A stretch of 39,306 nt of DNA from Roseburia sp. (lineage in GTDB: Bacteria > Bacillota > Clostridia > Lachnospirales > Lachnospiraceae): the NCBI GenBank assembly GCA_023664725.1, contig JAMPFA010000015.1:1-39306 (forward strand), given 5' to 3'. Of this stretch, positions 8,404 to 15,604 are shown piece after piece. The notes beneath the pieces were generated by a model that was given only the letters and a program-made list of their open reading frames with translations, was not told the origin of the DNA and ran no database searches. The position numbers were made by a program, and so were the translations under genes. How positions within the stretch are numbered: position 1 is the first letter of the stretch; each line of letters starts with the position of its first letter.

Positions 8404-9450
8404 ATGGTTTGCAGGAATAAAGCGGATGATACGATGGTTTTAGACAAAACAATGCAGATTCGCAACAGCACAGTCGATTTTCTTGTATTTACGAGAGATG
8501 CAGGGGAAGATGGAATTGAAGTGCGGGTGCAAAATCAGGACGTGTGGCTGACACAAAAGGCTATCGCACAGCTTTTCGATGTGGAACGCAGTGTGGTTAC
8601 GAAACATTTAAAAAATATTTTTGAAAGCGGAGAATTGAGTGAGAATACAGTTTGTGCAAAATTTGCACAAACTGCAGATGATGGCAAAACGTACCAATAC
8701 AAGTTTTATTCCTTATCGGCAATTATCGCCGTGGGATACCGCATTAACTCTGGACGGGCAACACAGTTTCGCCAATGGGCGACAAAAGTGCTGGATACGT
8801 TTACGAGACAGGGATATGTGCTGGACAAAGAGCGTCTGATCAATGGTCAGATTTTTGATGAGGACTATTTTGAGCATTTGATTTCAGAAATTCAGGAGAT
8901 TCGTGCAAGTGAAAGGCGTTTTTATCAAAAAATCACCGATATCTATGCGACAGCCGTAGATTATTCCCTGGACAGCAAGACAACCAGAGATTTTTTTGCC
9001 ACCGTTCAAAATAAAATGCACTATGCGGTTCATGGAAATACCGCCGCAGAGGTAATCGTAGAACGGGCAGACCACACCAAAGAACATATGGGGTTGACGA
9101 CATGGCGAAATGCACCAAAGGGAAAGATTGTAAAAGCGGATGTATCTGTTGCAAAAAATTATTTGTCTATGGAAGAAATGCAGGAATTAAATGAAATTGT
9201 TACCATGTACTTGGACTATGCAACCAGGCAGGCGAGACGGCATATACCTATGACCATGGAGGATTGGGCGTTGAAACTGGATGCGTTTTTGCAGTTCAAT
9301 GACGCAGAGGTATTGCAGGATAAGGGAAAAGTCACGGCTGCCATCGCAAAAGCGTTTGCAGAAAGTGAATTTGAGAAGTATCGGATTATCCAGGATAGCC
9401 TGTATCAAAGTGATTTTGATCGGTTAATGGAGGAGTGTGAATGGCAGTGA
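8404..9450 (+). CDS. RhuM-family protein
   Basis: This 348-residue protein matches the RhuM family, first named from a Salmonella pathogenicity island and widespread in gut bacteria. Its biochemical role is not settled. Recognisable blocks are VWLTQKAIAQLFDVERSVVTKHLKNIFESGEL (a winged-helix or KilA-N-like DNA-binding region, residues 45-80), VCAKFAQTADDGKTYQYKFYSLSAIIAVGYRINSGRATQFRQWA, and a C-terminal helical part with MTMEDWALKLDAFLQFN. AGGTGAG at 8392-8398 supports the ATG at 8404; internal ATGs at 8434 and 8455 are possible. A perfect 27-bp palindrome lies in its coding sequence at 8648-8674. Such genes are often scattered singletons in accessory DNA, and the neighbours here (toxin pair, remnant) fit that. 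Confidence 0.85.
   Translation: MVCRNKADDTMVLDKTMQIRNSTVDFLVFTRDAGEDGIEVRVQNQDVWLTQKAIAQLFDVERSVVTKHLKNIFESGELSENTVCAKFAQTADDGKTYQYKFYSLSAIIAVGYRINSGRATQFRQWATKVLDTFTRQGYVLDKERLINGQIFDEDYFEHLISEIQEIRASERRFYQKITDIYATAVDYSLDSKTTRDFFATVQNKMHYAVHGNTAAEVIVERADHTKEHMGLTTWRNAPKGKIVKADVSVAKNYLSMEEMQELNEIVTMYLDYATRQARRHIPMTMEDWALKLDAFLQFNDAEVLQDKGKVTAAIAKAFAESEFEKYRIIQDSLYQSDFDRLMEECEWQ
8648..8674. repeat. Perfect 27-bp palindrome inside the RhuM gene
   Basis: The arms are CAGTTTGTGCAAA (8648-8660) and TTTGCACAAACTG (8662-8674) around a single central A. All 13 pairs match. It codes for the end of the family motif VCAKFAQTA, so protein conservation explains part but not necessarily all of the symmetry. 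Confidence 0.9.
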
Positions 9451-9472
9451 GAGTGGAAAGGAGATACTACGG

Positions 9473-9601
9473 ATTTTTATTTATTGGTATCCTCAATTTA
9501 AAAATGTTTTCATGGAAGAAATAAAAGAGTCAAATATAGAGAATCAGAAATATATCATAGATAGTATAGAATATTGGGCAGATGAGTTAAACAATATATA
9601 A
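9473..9601 (+). pseudogene. Possible gene remnant downstream of the RhuM gene
   Basis: A good ribosome site, AAAGGAG (9457-9463), lies just after the RhuM stop. Nine bases later a frame reads I-F-I-Y-W-Y-P-Q-F-K-N-V-F-M-E-E-I-K-E-S-N and goes on to a TAA at 9599-9601, about 42 residues. It looks protein-like (aromatic, then charged helix), but it begins with ATT rather than a normal start codon. It could be a decayed small gene or a C-terminal fragment; an internal ATG at 9509 would give only 30 residues. I do not recognise the family. The rest of 9451-9709 is AT-rich, with only the promoter at 9636-9664. Confidence 0.3.
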
Positions 9602-9635
9602 TTATATTACTAAAGTGCATAATATATAAAAATAA

Positions 9636-9664
9636 TTGAATTTAATTATGCAAGGTGGTATAAT
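9636..9664 (+). promoter_or_regulatory. Promoter of the antitoxin-toxin pair
   Basis: TTGAAT (9636-9641), exactly 17 bases, then TATAAT (9659-9664). The predicted transcript start near 9671 is about 39 bases before the antitoxin ATG, so the pair has its own promoter. Confidence 0.75.
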
Positions 9665-9709
9665 ATAGGAAAGAAAAAGAAGAATTTGACAATAAAGGAG
9701 GGGGATTCT

Positions 9710-9868
9710 ATGGATGCAGCAATGGCCAAACAAATCGATAAAACAAATCTCATTGGTTTAACCATGGATAAGAAAAAGATATTAAAAAATTTACAGGGAA
9801 TAGCAACTTCTCCTATTGATTTTAACAAGATAAGGGATGAACAGAAATATGGAAAAAGTAGATTTTAG
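9710..9868 (+). CDS. Small VapB-like antitoxin candidate
   Basis: A 52-residue protein starting at the ATG at 9710, with a strong AAGGAGG site nine bases upstream. The sequence MDAAMAKQIDKTNLIGLTMDKKKILKNLQGIATSPIDFNKIRDEQKYGKSRF is mostly charged and helical. Its end, with PIDFNKIR-E followed by basic residues, resembles the toxin-wrapping tails of VapB-type antitoxins. No helix-turn-helix or AbrB strand pattern is obvious in the N-terminal half, so how it would bind DNA is unclear. It overlaps the PIN-domain gene by up to 32 bases, which is typical of toxin-antitoxin pairs. The antitoxin role is inferred mainly from size, order and overlap. Confidence 0.6.
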   Translation: MDAAMAKQIDKTNLIGLTMDKKKILKNLQGIATSPIDFNKIRDEQKYGKSRF

Positions 9869-10331
9869 TTCAGATGATTTTGCGGGCTTTTCCAATAACG
9901 AGGATATTCTTGTGGATACAGGTATTTTGTTAGCGTACCTAAACAGTTATGATGCCTGGAGTAAGGTTGTAACAGAATTGTTTAATAAACATATTTTAGC
10001 GGAAAATCTGAATAAAACTCTATTTTTGTATATTAATCCATGTGTGTTAAATGAAATTATGAATCTGACTGGTAAGCATAAAACGATAGAATATTATATG
10101 CGAAAACATAGTTCCAAAAGGTTTACGGAAGAAGAATATTTAAGGCAAATGAATACATATAAAGAACTAGGAAGTGCGGATTCTTTTAATGTAAGTTTGG
10201 CAAATGATTATGGCATCAGTTTTTTGACAGTGGATAATAAATTGGTGAAACACATTGAGGAAAATATTAAAAATTTCCCTAATTTGGGAAATGTATATTA
10301 TGCTCCGCCAGAAAAACAAAGTTATAGATAA
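9837..10331 (+). CDS. PIN-domain ribonuclease toxin candidate (VapC-like)
   Basis: A 164-residue protein with the layout of a PIN domain, a metal-dependent RNase fold. The acidic active-site residues appear in order: D in DILVDTGILLAYLN, E in PCVLNEIMNLTG, D in ELGSADSFNVSLANDYG, and D in SFLTVDNKLVKHI. This is the VapC arrangement, where the toxin cleaves RNA and the small upstream protein restrains it. ATG 9837 has almost no room for a ribosome site; ATG 9849 (MEKVDFSS) is a good alternative. Both starts overlap the antitoxin gene, consistent with coupling. The base composition is distinctly AT-rich compared with the genes beyond 12.6 kb, in keeping with accessory origin. Confidence 0.75.
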   Translation: MNRNMEKVDFSSDDFAGFSNNEDILVDTGILLAYLNSYDAWSKVVTELFNKHILAENLNKTLFLYINPCVLNEIMNLTGKHKTIEYYMRKHSSKRFTEEEYLRQMNTYKELGSADSFNVSLANDYGISFLTVDNKLVKHIEENIKNFPNLGNVYYAPPEKQSYR

Positions 10332-10357
10332 TTTGTCAGATGGGTAAGGAGTGCATA

Positions 10358-11635
10358 ATGAAGAAAAAAATCCTGCTCACAGCATTTTACGCCGGAGAAA
10401 CCGACTTTCAACGATATTGTGAGACAACCATAGCCAGCGTAAAAACCATAGCGCTTGTTCTGTTGTTCCTCTGCGTTATCCTATACATATTTCACACCGT
10501 AAAAGCCTTTTACGAACAAAATTATTTGTTCTACAAAAGCATCGGCATGTACGCTCCCAAAATCTTTGTCTGCCTTCTGGAAAAGGAGCGGTATAAAATC
10601 CTGATCCTTTGTGGCAGTTACGCCCTTTTTCTCCTGGGTGACAGCATTTTGACGACGGCGCTGCAGATGCTCTGGTTCCTGTTGTGTTTCTTTTGCGTCT
10701 ATGCCCTTGTCTATGTCTCCTGGCACTGGAAACCTCTGCTTTCTGTGATAAAGGCCGTTGCGTATTTTTATGGGTTTCTTCTACTATTTAGCATTTTTTT
10801 GAACATGTGCGATGACATGGTAAAGCCCCGTATCTGGGCGCATACCAATACGTTTATCCTGGTCAGTCACAATGGCATGGTAAAAGATATGGCAGAGTTT
10901 TTGCTGCATCCCTCCGGGATATCTGTAATGACTGTTTCAGTTTTGTCTGCGGGAGCCTGGTTTCTCATTTTAAAATCAGATAAAAAAATTGCACAGGTTG
11001 GAACAACAGAATCCCCTGGGAAGTCCCGGAGAAAACATCTTTTGCACACCAAAAAAAATCCCGGAATCTATTTTTTCAACCATATGGCAAAAGAGTTTTC
11101 CCAGTGTTTTCGGAAAAAAGAAAATCTGTTCTGCTATCTGTTTCTGTACGGCTGTTATGGGCTGTTAATCTGGCAGTTTGAACATGGGGAATCCGTCTTT
11201 TTTGATTCAAATATCCTGTTTGATTGTGCCCTATTTTTTATCTCGTTTTTCAGCGTCATGCTGGAATGTTTTTATCACGGGGACAGCAAGCTGCGGAAAT
11301 GGTATACACTGTTTGGGGAGAGCTACGGGAAATTTCTGGTGAAAAAAATGGTTTTGTCCCTTGCGGTTGTGGGTATGGTTCCTATGGCTGGGATTTTGGC
11401 GTTTCCCGGCGTACATCTTTGGCAGGCTGTCCTGATTTTGTATTTTTTGGGGAGCGTTTTGTACTGGAATCTCTATTTTGGCAGCTATTATACAAAAATG
11501 GGAGAGTCGGAGACCATTGTGGAGATTCTGCGGATATTTGTGGTTTGGATGTTCTTTTACATTCCGGTATTTCATGCGGCGTTGTGCCTGTTTTGGTACA
11601 AAAAAGGGAAGAGGGAGTGGGATCGAATTGCTTGA
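10358..11635 (+). CDS. ABC exporter membrane subunit (unassigned family)
   Basis: About 425 residues from the ATG at 10358, which has AAGGAG six bases upstream; a longer frame from 10340 lacks a ribosome site. The protein has some ten hydrophobic segments in two halves. The halves are separated by a basic cytoplasmic loop around residues 205-245 (KSDKKIAQVGTTESPGKSRRKHLLHTKKNPG). No sequence motif names a substrate. The link to transport comes from the downstream ATPase gene, which overlaps it by 8 bases. Two-gene ABC-2-type exporters like this often serve antimicrobial-peptide efflux, immunity or lipid export, but nothing here separates these. It lies 26 bases after the PIN toxin gene, with no clear promoter of its own. 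Confidence 0.65.
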   Translation: MKKKILLTAFYAGETDFQRYCETTIASVKTIALVLLFLCVILYIFHTVKAFYEQNYLFYKSIGMYAPKIFVCLLEKERYKILILCGSYALFLLGDSILTTALQMLWFLLCFFCVYALVYVSWHWKPLLSVIKAVAYFYGFLLLFSIFLNMCDDMVKPRIWAHTNTFILVSHNGMVKDMAEFLLHPSGISVMTVSVLSAGAWFLILKSDKKIAQVGTTESPGKSRRKHLLHTKKNPGIYFFNHMAKEFSQCFRKKENLFCYLFLYGCYGLLIWQFEHGESVFFDSNILFDCALFFISFFSVMLECFYHGDSKLRKWYTLFGESYGKFLVKKMVLSLAVVGMVPMAGILAFPGVHLWQAVLILYFLGSVLYWNLYFGSYYTKMGESETIVEILRIFVVWMFFYIPVFHAALCLFWYKKGKREWDRIA

Positions 11636-12302
11636 AGTCAAAAATGCGACGAAACTGTATCACAGGGCGGAGGGGATTGAAAATGTCTGCCTGGAACTGG
11701 AAAACGAGCAGATATATGCCCTCGTCGGCCCCAACGGGGCGGGGAAAACCACGCTGCTAAGGGCTTTGGCGGGACTGTGCCCTCTGGATAGGGGAGAGGT
11801 ATTGCTGGAAGGCGTCTCCACGGTTTTCAGGGAGAGCAAAAAGCATATTGGGTATGCGCTGGATTTTGAGGAGGGCTGTCCCAAAAAGACGGTCTGGGAA
11901 ATGCTGGATTTTGTCTGCGAGGTAAAATACCAGGGTGGGCATGGGGAGGAAATCAAAAAGCTCCTATGCGATTTTGAGCTGTGGGAGAACCGGAATAAGC
12001 TGATACGGGATTGTTCCTTTGGCATGAAGAAAAAACTGCAGCTTGCCATGTCCTTTCTGGGGAGCCCTAAGCTGATTCTTTTAGACGAGCCCACAAACGG
12101 CGTGGACACCAATGGGATTTTCATGCTGAAACGGTATGTGGAGAGGGCAAAAGAGGAGGGAGAGATCATTGTGATTGCCAGCCATGTGCTGGACTTTGTG
12201 GAGAAGGTGGCGGATATCGTGATTTTCCTAAAACATGGGAAGTGTGCCCGGGTTCTAAAAAATGATGGGGATTTAGAGAGGGAATATGTAAGTATTTTGT
12301 AA
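11628..12302 (+). CDS. ABC transporter ATP-binding subunit
   Basis: A 224-residue ATPase with Walker A GPNGAGKT (residues 34-41), a degenerate signature SFGMKKKLQLAMSFL (SFGMK in place of LSGGQ, typical of ABC-2 drug and lantibiotic exporters), Walker B LILLDEPTNGVD, and the switch histidine in ASHVLDFV. The frame is open further upstream, but the family N-terminus (LLEVKNATKLYHRAEGIENV) begins at a TTG at 11628. That position has GAGTGG about eight bases before it and overlaps the permease stop by 8 bases. The TAA stop (12300-12302) is formed by the first bases of the inverted-repeat element at 12300-12523. It should energise the preceding membrane subunit. Confidence 0.85.
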   Translation: MLEVKNATKLYHRAEGIENVCLELENEQIYALVGPNGAGKTTLLRALAGLCPLDRGEVLLEGVSTVFRESKKHIGYALDFEEGCPKKTVWEMLDFVCEVKYQGGHGEEIKKLLCDFELWENRNKLIRDCSFGMKKKLQLAMSFLGSPKLILLDEPTNGVDTNGIFMLKRYVERAKEEGEIIVIASHVLDFVEKVADIVIFLKHGKCARVLKNDGDLEREYVSIL

Positions 12303-12523
12303 CAGTTCAGCCATCAAGCCACAGACCGCCCGATTCTCGGGCTATTCGCTGCTTTGCAGCTTATGTCTGAGGCTGGATGGTTCTCCACTCCGTTTCGGTC
12401 CGTGCTAAACAAGTCCCACTGGGACTTAGCACCGTTCCGCCCATCTTACAAAATGAATCATCATCCTTTTGCAAGTAAACTTGAACAGTCTGATGATTCA
12501 TTTTGACGATGGCTGAACTGTTA
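12300..12523. repeat. 224-bp nested inverted-repeat element (MITE-like or structured RNA)
   Basis: The ends are perfect 16-base inverted repeats: TAACAGTTCAGCCATC (12300-12315) and its complement (12508-12523). Inside lie several further stems. A 10-pair stem with one mismatch (12317-12326 with 12365-12374) encloses two hairpins (GCCCGA/TCGGGC at 12328-12342 and GCTGC/GCAGC at 12348-12360). A long hairpin joins GTGCTA and AGTCCC with GGGACT and TAGCAC (12402-12432). A 14-base perfect stem AAAATGAATCATCA / TGATGATTCATTTT pairs 12450-12463 with 12491-12504. The outer TA at each end could be a target duplication of a mariner/IS630-type miniature element. No protein-coding frame is evident. The rest of the gap, 12524-12620, holds the promoter at 12547-12575. 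Confidence 0.8.
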
Positions 12524-12546
12524 TAAAATTTTCAATCAATTTATCA

Positions 12547-12575
12547 TTGAATCTTTCCACCCCTTATGCTAAAAT
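12547..12575 (+). promoter_or_regulatory. Promoter of the flavoprotein-mutSL operon
   Basis: TTGAAT (12547-12552), 17 bases, TAAAAT (12570-12575) with a TG extension just before the -10 (TGC-TAAAAT). The next gene starts 46 bases downstream, and the following six genes are closely packed on the same strand. Confidence 0.7.
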
Positions 12576-12620
12576 GGTTCACGTAAGATTTGGCATTCCT
12601 GCCAGAAATCGGGTGTAATT

Positions 12621-13865
12621 TTGAGGACAGTAATCGTAATCGGCGGCGGAGCCTCCGGCATGACGGCGGCCATTTTTGCAGCCAGGAACCGGGCATCGGT
12701 GTTTCTTTTGGAGCATATGGACAGGGTGGGAAAAAAGATTCTCTCCACCGGCAACGGAAAGTGCAATTATACCAACCGCAGGCAGGAGGCGGGCTGTTAC
12801 AGAGGGGAAAACCCATCCTTTGCGGCGGGGATATTAGGGCAGTTTGGCTTTGAGGATACCCTTGATTTTTTCTTAGGGCTTGGCATTTACCCCAGGGAGC
12901 GGGAGGGGTATTTTTACCCGGCCAGCGGACAGGCCTCCTCCGTTTTGGATGTCCTTCGCATGGAGCTTGACAGGCTTGGGGTGAGGACGGTGACAGGCTG
13001 TGAGATCAGGGAGATGAAAAAGACCAAAAAGGGCTTTTGCATTTCCACAAATCAGGGTATTTACCGGGGGGATTCCTGCGTGATTGCCTGCGGGTCAAAG
13101 GCATTTCCCAAGTCAGGCAGTGACGGGAGCCTGTTCCCATATATAGAAAAATTTGGGCACACATGGATAGATGTTGTGCCTGCTTTGGTGCAGTTGACGG
13201 CAAAACCGTCATTTTTCAAATCTATTGCAGGAATTCGGTCAGATATTTCGGTGAAATTGTATGTAGATTCCACACTGGCTGCTAAGGACAGAGGGGAAGT
13301 GCAGCTTACGGATTACGGCATTTCCGGCATCCCGGTCTTTCAGGTGAGCCGTTTTGCATCCAGGGCTTTGGCGGAGAAAAAAAGCGTACATGCAGTCTTG
13401 GATTTCACCCCGGATTTGTCCCATGAGGAGCTAAAGGGGGAGCTGATCAGAAGATTTCACCGGCCAGGGACAAAGAAAAGCTGTGAGGAGGCGCTTATCG
13501 GTTTTTTTCCAAAAAAGCTGATTCCGGTTTTTTTAAAGGAAAATCAGATAAAGCCGGGCAGTTTGGCGGAGAGCCTTTCTGATGCCAGGATTCACCAGTT
13601 AGCAGAATATATCAAGCATATGTCTGTGGAGATTACGGGCACAAAGGGCTTTGAGGGGGCGCAGGTATGCGCCGGAGGGGTGGATACAAGAGAGCTGAAC
13701 CAGGAAACCTTAGAGTCCAGGCTGGCGCCGGGGCTTTTTTTTGCCGGGGAGGTAATCGACATTGACGGCATATGCGGCGGGTACAACCTGCAGTGGGCCT
13801 GGTCCAGCGGCTATGTGGCGGGCAGTGCGGCGGCACAGGGCGGTAGGTCAACGAAGAGACTTTGA
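12621..13865 (+). CDS. HI0933-family FAD-dependent flavoprotein (BaiN/YhiN-like)
   Basis: A 414-residue NAD(P)/FAD-dependent oxidoreductase. The N-terminal dinucleotide-binding motif is VIVIGGGASGMTAAIFAARN; the family signature GKKILSTGNGKCNYTN follows, and the C-terminal FAD contact is GEVIDIDGICGGYNLQWAWSSG. The group includes BaiN of bile-acid-converting clostridia, but most members have no known substrate, so bile-acid activity is not claimed. The start is a TTG at 12621 preceded by GGGTG; no ATG gives the glycine motif. The last codons form the first, diverged copy of the 39-bp repeat at 13830-13946, and the stop lies within it. It is the first gene of the operon leading to mutS. Confidence 0.88.
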   Translation: MRTVIVIGGGASGMTAAIFAARNRASVFLLEHMDRVGKKILSTGNGKCNYTNRRQEAGCYRGENPSFAAGILGQFGFEDTLDFFLGLGIYPREREGYFYPASGQASSVLDVLRMELDRLGVRTVTGCEIREMKKTKKGFCISTNQGIYRGDSCVIACGSKAFPKSGSDGSLFPYIEKFGHTWIDVVPALVQLTAKPSFFKSIAGIRSDISVKLYVDSTLAAKDRGEVQLTDYGISGIPVFQVSRFASRALAEKKSVHAVLDFTPDLSHEELKGELIRRFHRPGTKKSCEEALIGFFPKKLIPVFLKENQIKPGSLAESLSDARIHQLAEYIKHMSVEITGTKGFEGAQVCAGGVDTRELNQETLESRLAPGLFFAGEVIDIDGICGGYNLQWAWSSGYVAGSAAAQGGRSTKRL

Positions 13866-13946
13866 CAGATGCACAGGGCGGTGGGTCATGGAAAGGGACT
13901 TTGGCGGATGCACAGGGCGGTGGGTCATGGAAAGGGACTTTGACGG
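13830..13946 (+). repeat. 39-bp tandem repeat, three copies
   Basis: Copies two and three (13869-13907 and 13908-13946) begin ATGCACAGGGCGGTGGGTCA and differ at one position. The first copy (13830-13868) is diverged and forms the 3' end of the flavoprotein gene, including its TGA. A further partial start (ATGTACACAG) follows at 13947. The unit length is a multiple of three. Confidence 0.9.
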
Positions 13947-13984
13947 ATGTACACAGATTTCCAAAAGAATAGGCAGAGGGCAAT

Positions 13985-15604
13985 ATGATACAGATTCAGC
14001 AGTTGAAACTTCCAATTACGCATAACAGCCAGGATTTAAAGGAAAAGGTATGTAAAACCTTAAAAATTTCCCCGGGGCAGCTTAATTCCATGGAAATTGT
14101 AAGACAGTCCATCGATGCCAGAAAAAAGGCAGAAATTTCCTATGTTTATACTATACTGGCAAAGGTGGCAAGGGAAGAAACTATATACAAAAAAATCCAT
14201 AATCCCAAAGTGTCCCTGACCCAGAAAAAGGAATACCGTTTTCCGATGCCTGGGACGGAAGAATTAAGCGAACCCCCTGTGATTGTGGGCAGCGGCCCCG
14301 CTGGGCTTTTCTGCGGTTATATGCTGGCAAAGGCGGGATATCGGCCTGTTATTTTGGAGCGGGGGGCGAGGGCAGAGGAACGCCGGGAGGATGTGGCGCT
14401 GTTCTGGGAGCAGGGCAGGCTAAACCCCTTATCCAACGTATCCTTCGGAGAGGGGGGAGCGGGAACCTTCTCCGACGGAAAGTTAAATACCCTGGTAAAG
14501 GATGATTCCGGCAGAAACCGGAAAGTCCTTGAAATTTTTATGGAACACGGTGCGCCAAAGGAAATCGGCTACGAGGCAAAGCCCCATATCGGGACGGATC
14601 AGCTTACTCAGGTGATCCCCGCCATCCGAAGGGATATTGAAAATTTTGGGGGGACGGTTTTGTTTCACGCCTGCATGACGGATATGCGAATCCGGGATGG
14701 AAAGGTGACAGGAATTTGTCTAAACAACGACAGGTGGCTTGACACCCAGGTGGTAGTGCTTGCCATAGGCCACAGCGCCAGGGATACCTTTGGGATGCTT
14801 TTGGAGAGACAGATTCCCATGGAGCCAAAGGCCTTTGCAGTGGGACTTCGGGTGGAGCATCCCCAGGAGATGATAAACGTGGGCCAGTACGGGAAAGAGG
14901 CCGCAAAGATTCTCTCGCCGGCGTCCTACAAGGTCACGGCAAACCTTGAAAACGGGAGAGGGGTATATTCCTTTTGCATGTGTCCCGGCGGCTATGTGGT
15001 CAACGCCTCCTCCCAGGAGAATGCATTGGCGGTCAATGGCATGAGCTATTCTAAGCGGGATGGCAAAAATGCCAACAGCGCCATTATCGTCTCCCTCACC
15101 CCAAAGGATTTTGGCGGGGAGGGGGCCTTGTCCGGGGTGGAATTTCAGCAGAGACTGGAAAAAAAGGCTTTCTCCCTGGGGGAGGGGAGGATTCCCCAGC
15201 AGCTATATGGAGATTTTAAGGAAAAAAGGCCCTCCCACTCCTACGGGTCGTTTTCCTCTGGCACAAAGGGAGAGAGCGCTTTTGCCCCCCTGCATCAGCT
15301 TTTTTCGGAGGAAATCTATCAGTCCTTTCTGGCGGGGATGGAGCGTTTTTCGGGAAAGATACCAGATTTTAACAGGGAAGATGCGATTCTCTCCGGCGTG
15401 GAGAGCAGAACGTCCTCCCCTGTCCGCATTTTGCGGGGAAACCAGTTACAGAGCAGCATTGCCGGGCTTTATCCCTGCGGGGAGGGGGCCGGATACGCCG
15501 GAGGAATTATGTCAGCCGCCATGGACGGCATCAAGGTGGCTGAGGCGGTGGCAGGGCGCTATGCGCCGATGGAGAAGGATGAAAAATGGATAAGAATACA
15601 ATAG
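13985..15604 (+). CDS. FAD-dependent dehydrogenase (COG2509 type)
   Basis: A 539-residue flavoprotein. The first 85 residues form a small lead domain (QQLKLPITHNSQDLKEKVCKTLKISPGQLNSMEIVRQSIDARKK). The FAD-binding motif PPVIVGSGPAGLFCGYMLAKAG follows at about residue 97, then FGEGGAGTFSDGKLNT and the C-terminal GLYPCGEGAGYAGGIMSAAMDGIKVAEA. This architecture is typical of the uncharacterised FAD-dependent dehydrogenases of Clostridia and Bacteroidetes. A GAGGGC site precedes the ATG. The 3' end overlaps mutS by 19 bases. Base composition rises noticeably after about 14270, inside the gene. The substrate is unknown. Confidence 0.88.
   Translation: MIQIQQLKLPITHNSQDLKEKVCKTLKISPGQLNSMEIVRQSIDARKKAEISYVYTILAKVAREETIYKKIHNPKVSLTQKKEYRFPMPGTEELSEPPVIVGSGPAGLFCGYMLAKAGYRPVILERGARAEERREDVALFWEQGRLNPLSNVSFGEGGAGTFSDGKLNTLVKDDSGRNRKVLEIFMEHGAPKEIGYEAKPHIGTDQLTQVIPAIRRDIENFGGTVLFHACMTDMRIRDGKVTGICLNNDRWLDTQVVVLAIGHSARDTFGMLLERQIPMEPKAFAVGLRVEHPQEMINVGQYGKEAAKILSPASYKVTANLENGRGVYSFCMCPGGYVVNASSQENALAVNGMSYSKRDGKNANSAIIVSLTPKDFGGEGALSGVEFQQRLEKKAFSLGEGRIPQQLYGDFKEKRPSHSYGSFSSGTKGESAFAPLHQLFSEEIYQSFLAGMERFSGKIPDFNREDAILSGVESRTSSPVRILRGNQLQSSIAGLYPCGEGAGYAGGIMSAAMDGIKVAEAVAGRYAPMEKDEKWIRIQ

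Noticed and set aside
11660..12169. 169-residue minus-strand frame opposite the ABC ATPase
   Set aside because: Ser/Phe-rich antisense shadow with no start signal; the plus strand carries all ATPase motifs.
12300..12523. Simple Rho-independent terminator for the exporter genes
   Set aside because: The outer stem has no following T-run and the element is far larger and more complex than a terminator, though it might still impede transcription.
13830..13960. CRISPR-like array
   Set aside because: The repeats are directly adjacent with no unique spacers, and one copy is coding.
15060..15593. 177-residue plus-strand frame in the COG2509-type gene
   Set aside because: Out of frame with a flavoprotein whose motifs run through the whole stretch; Arg/Pro/Gly-rich as expected for a shadow.
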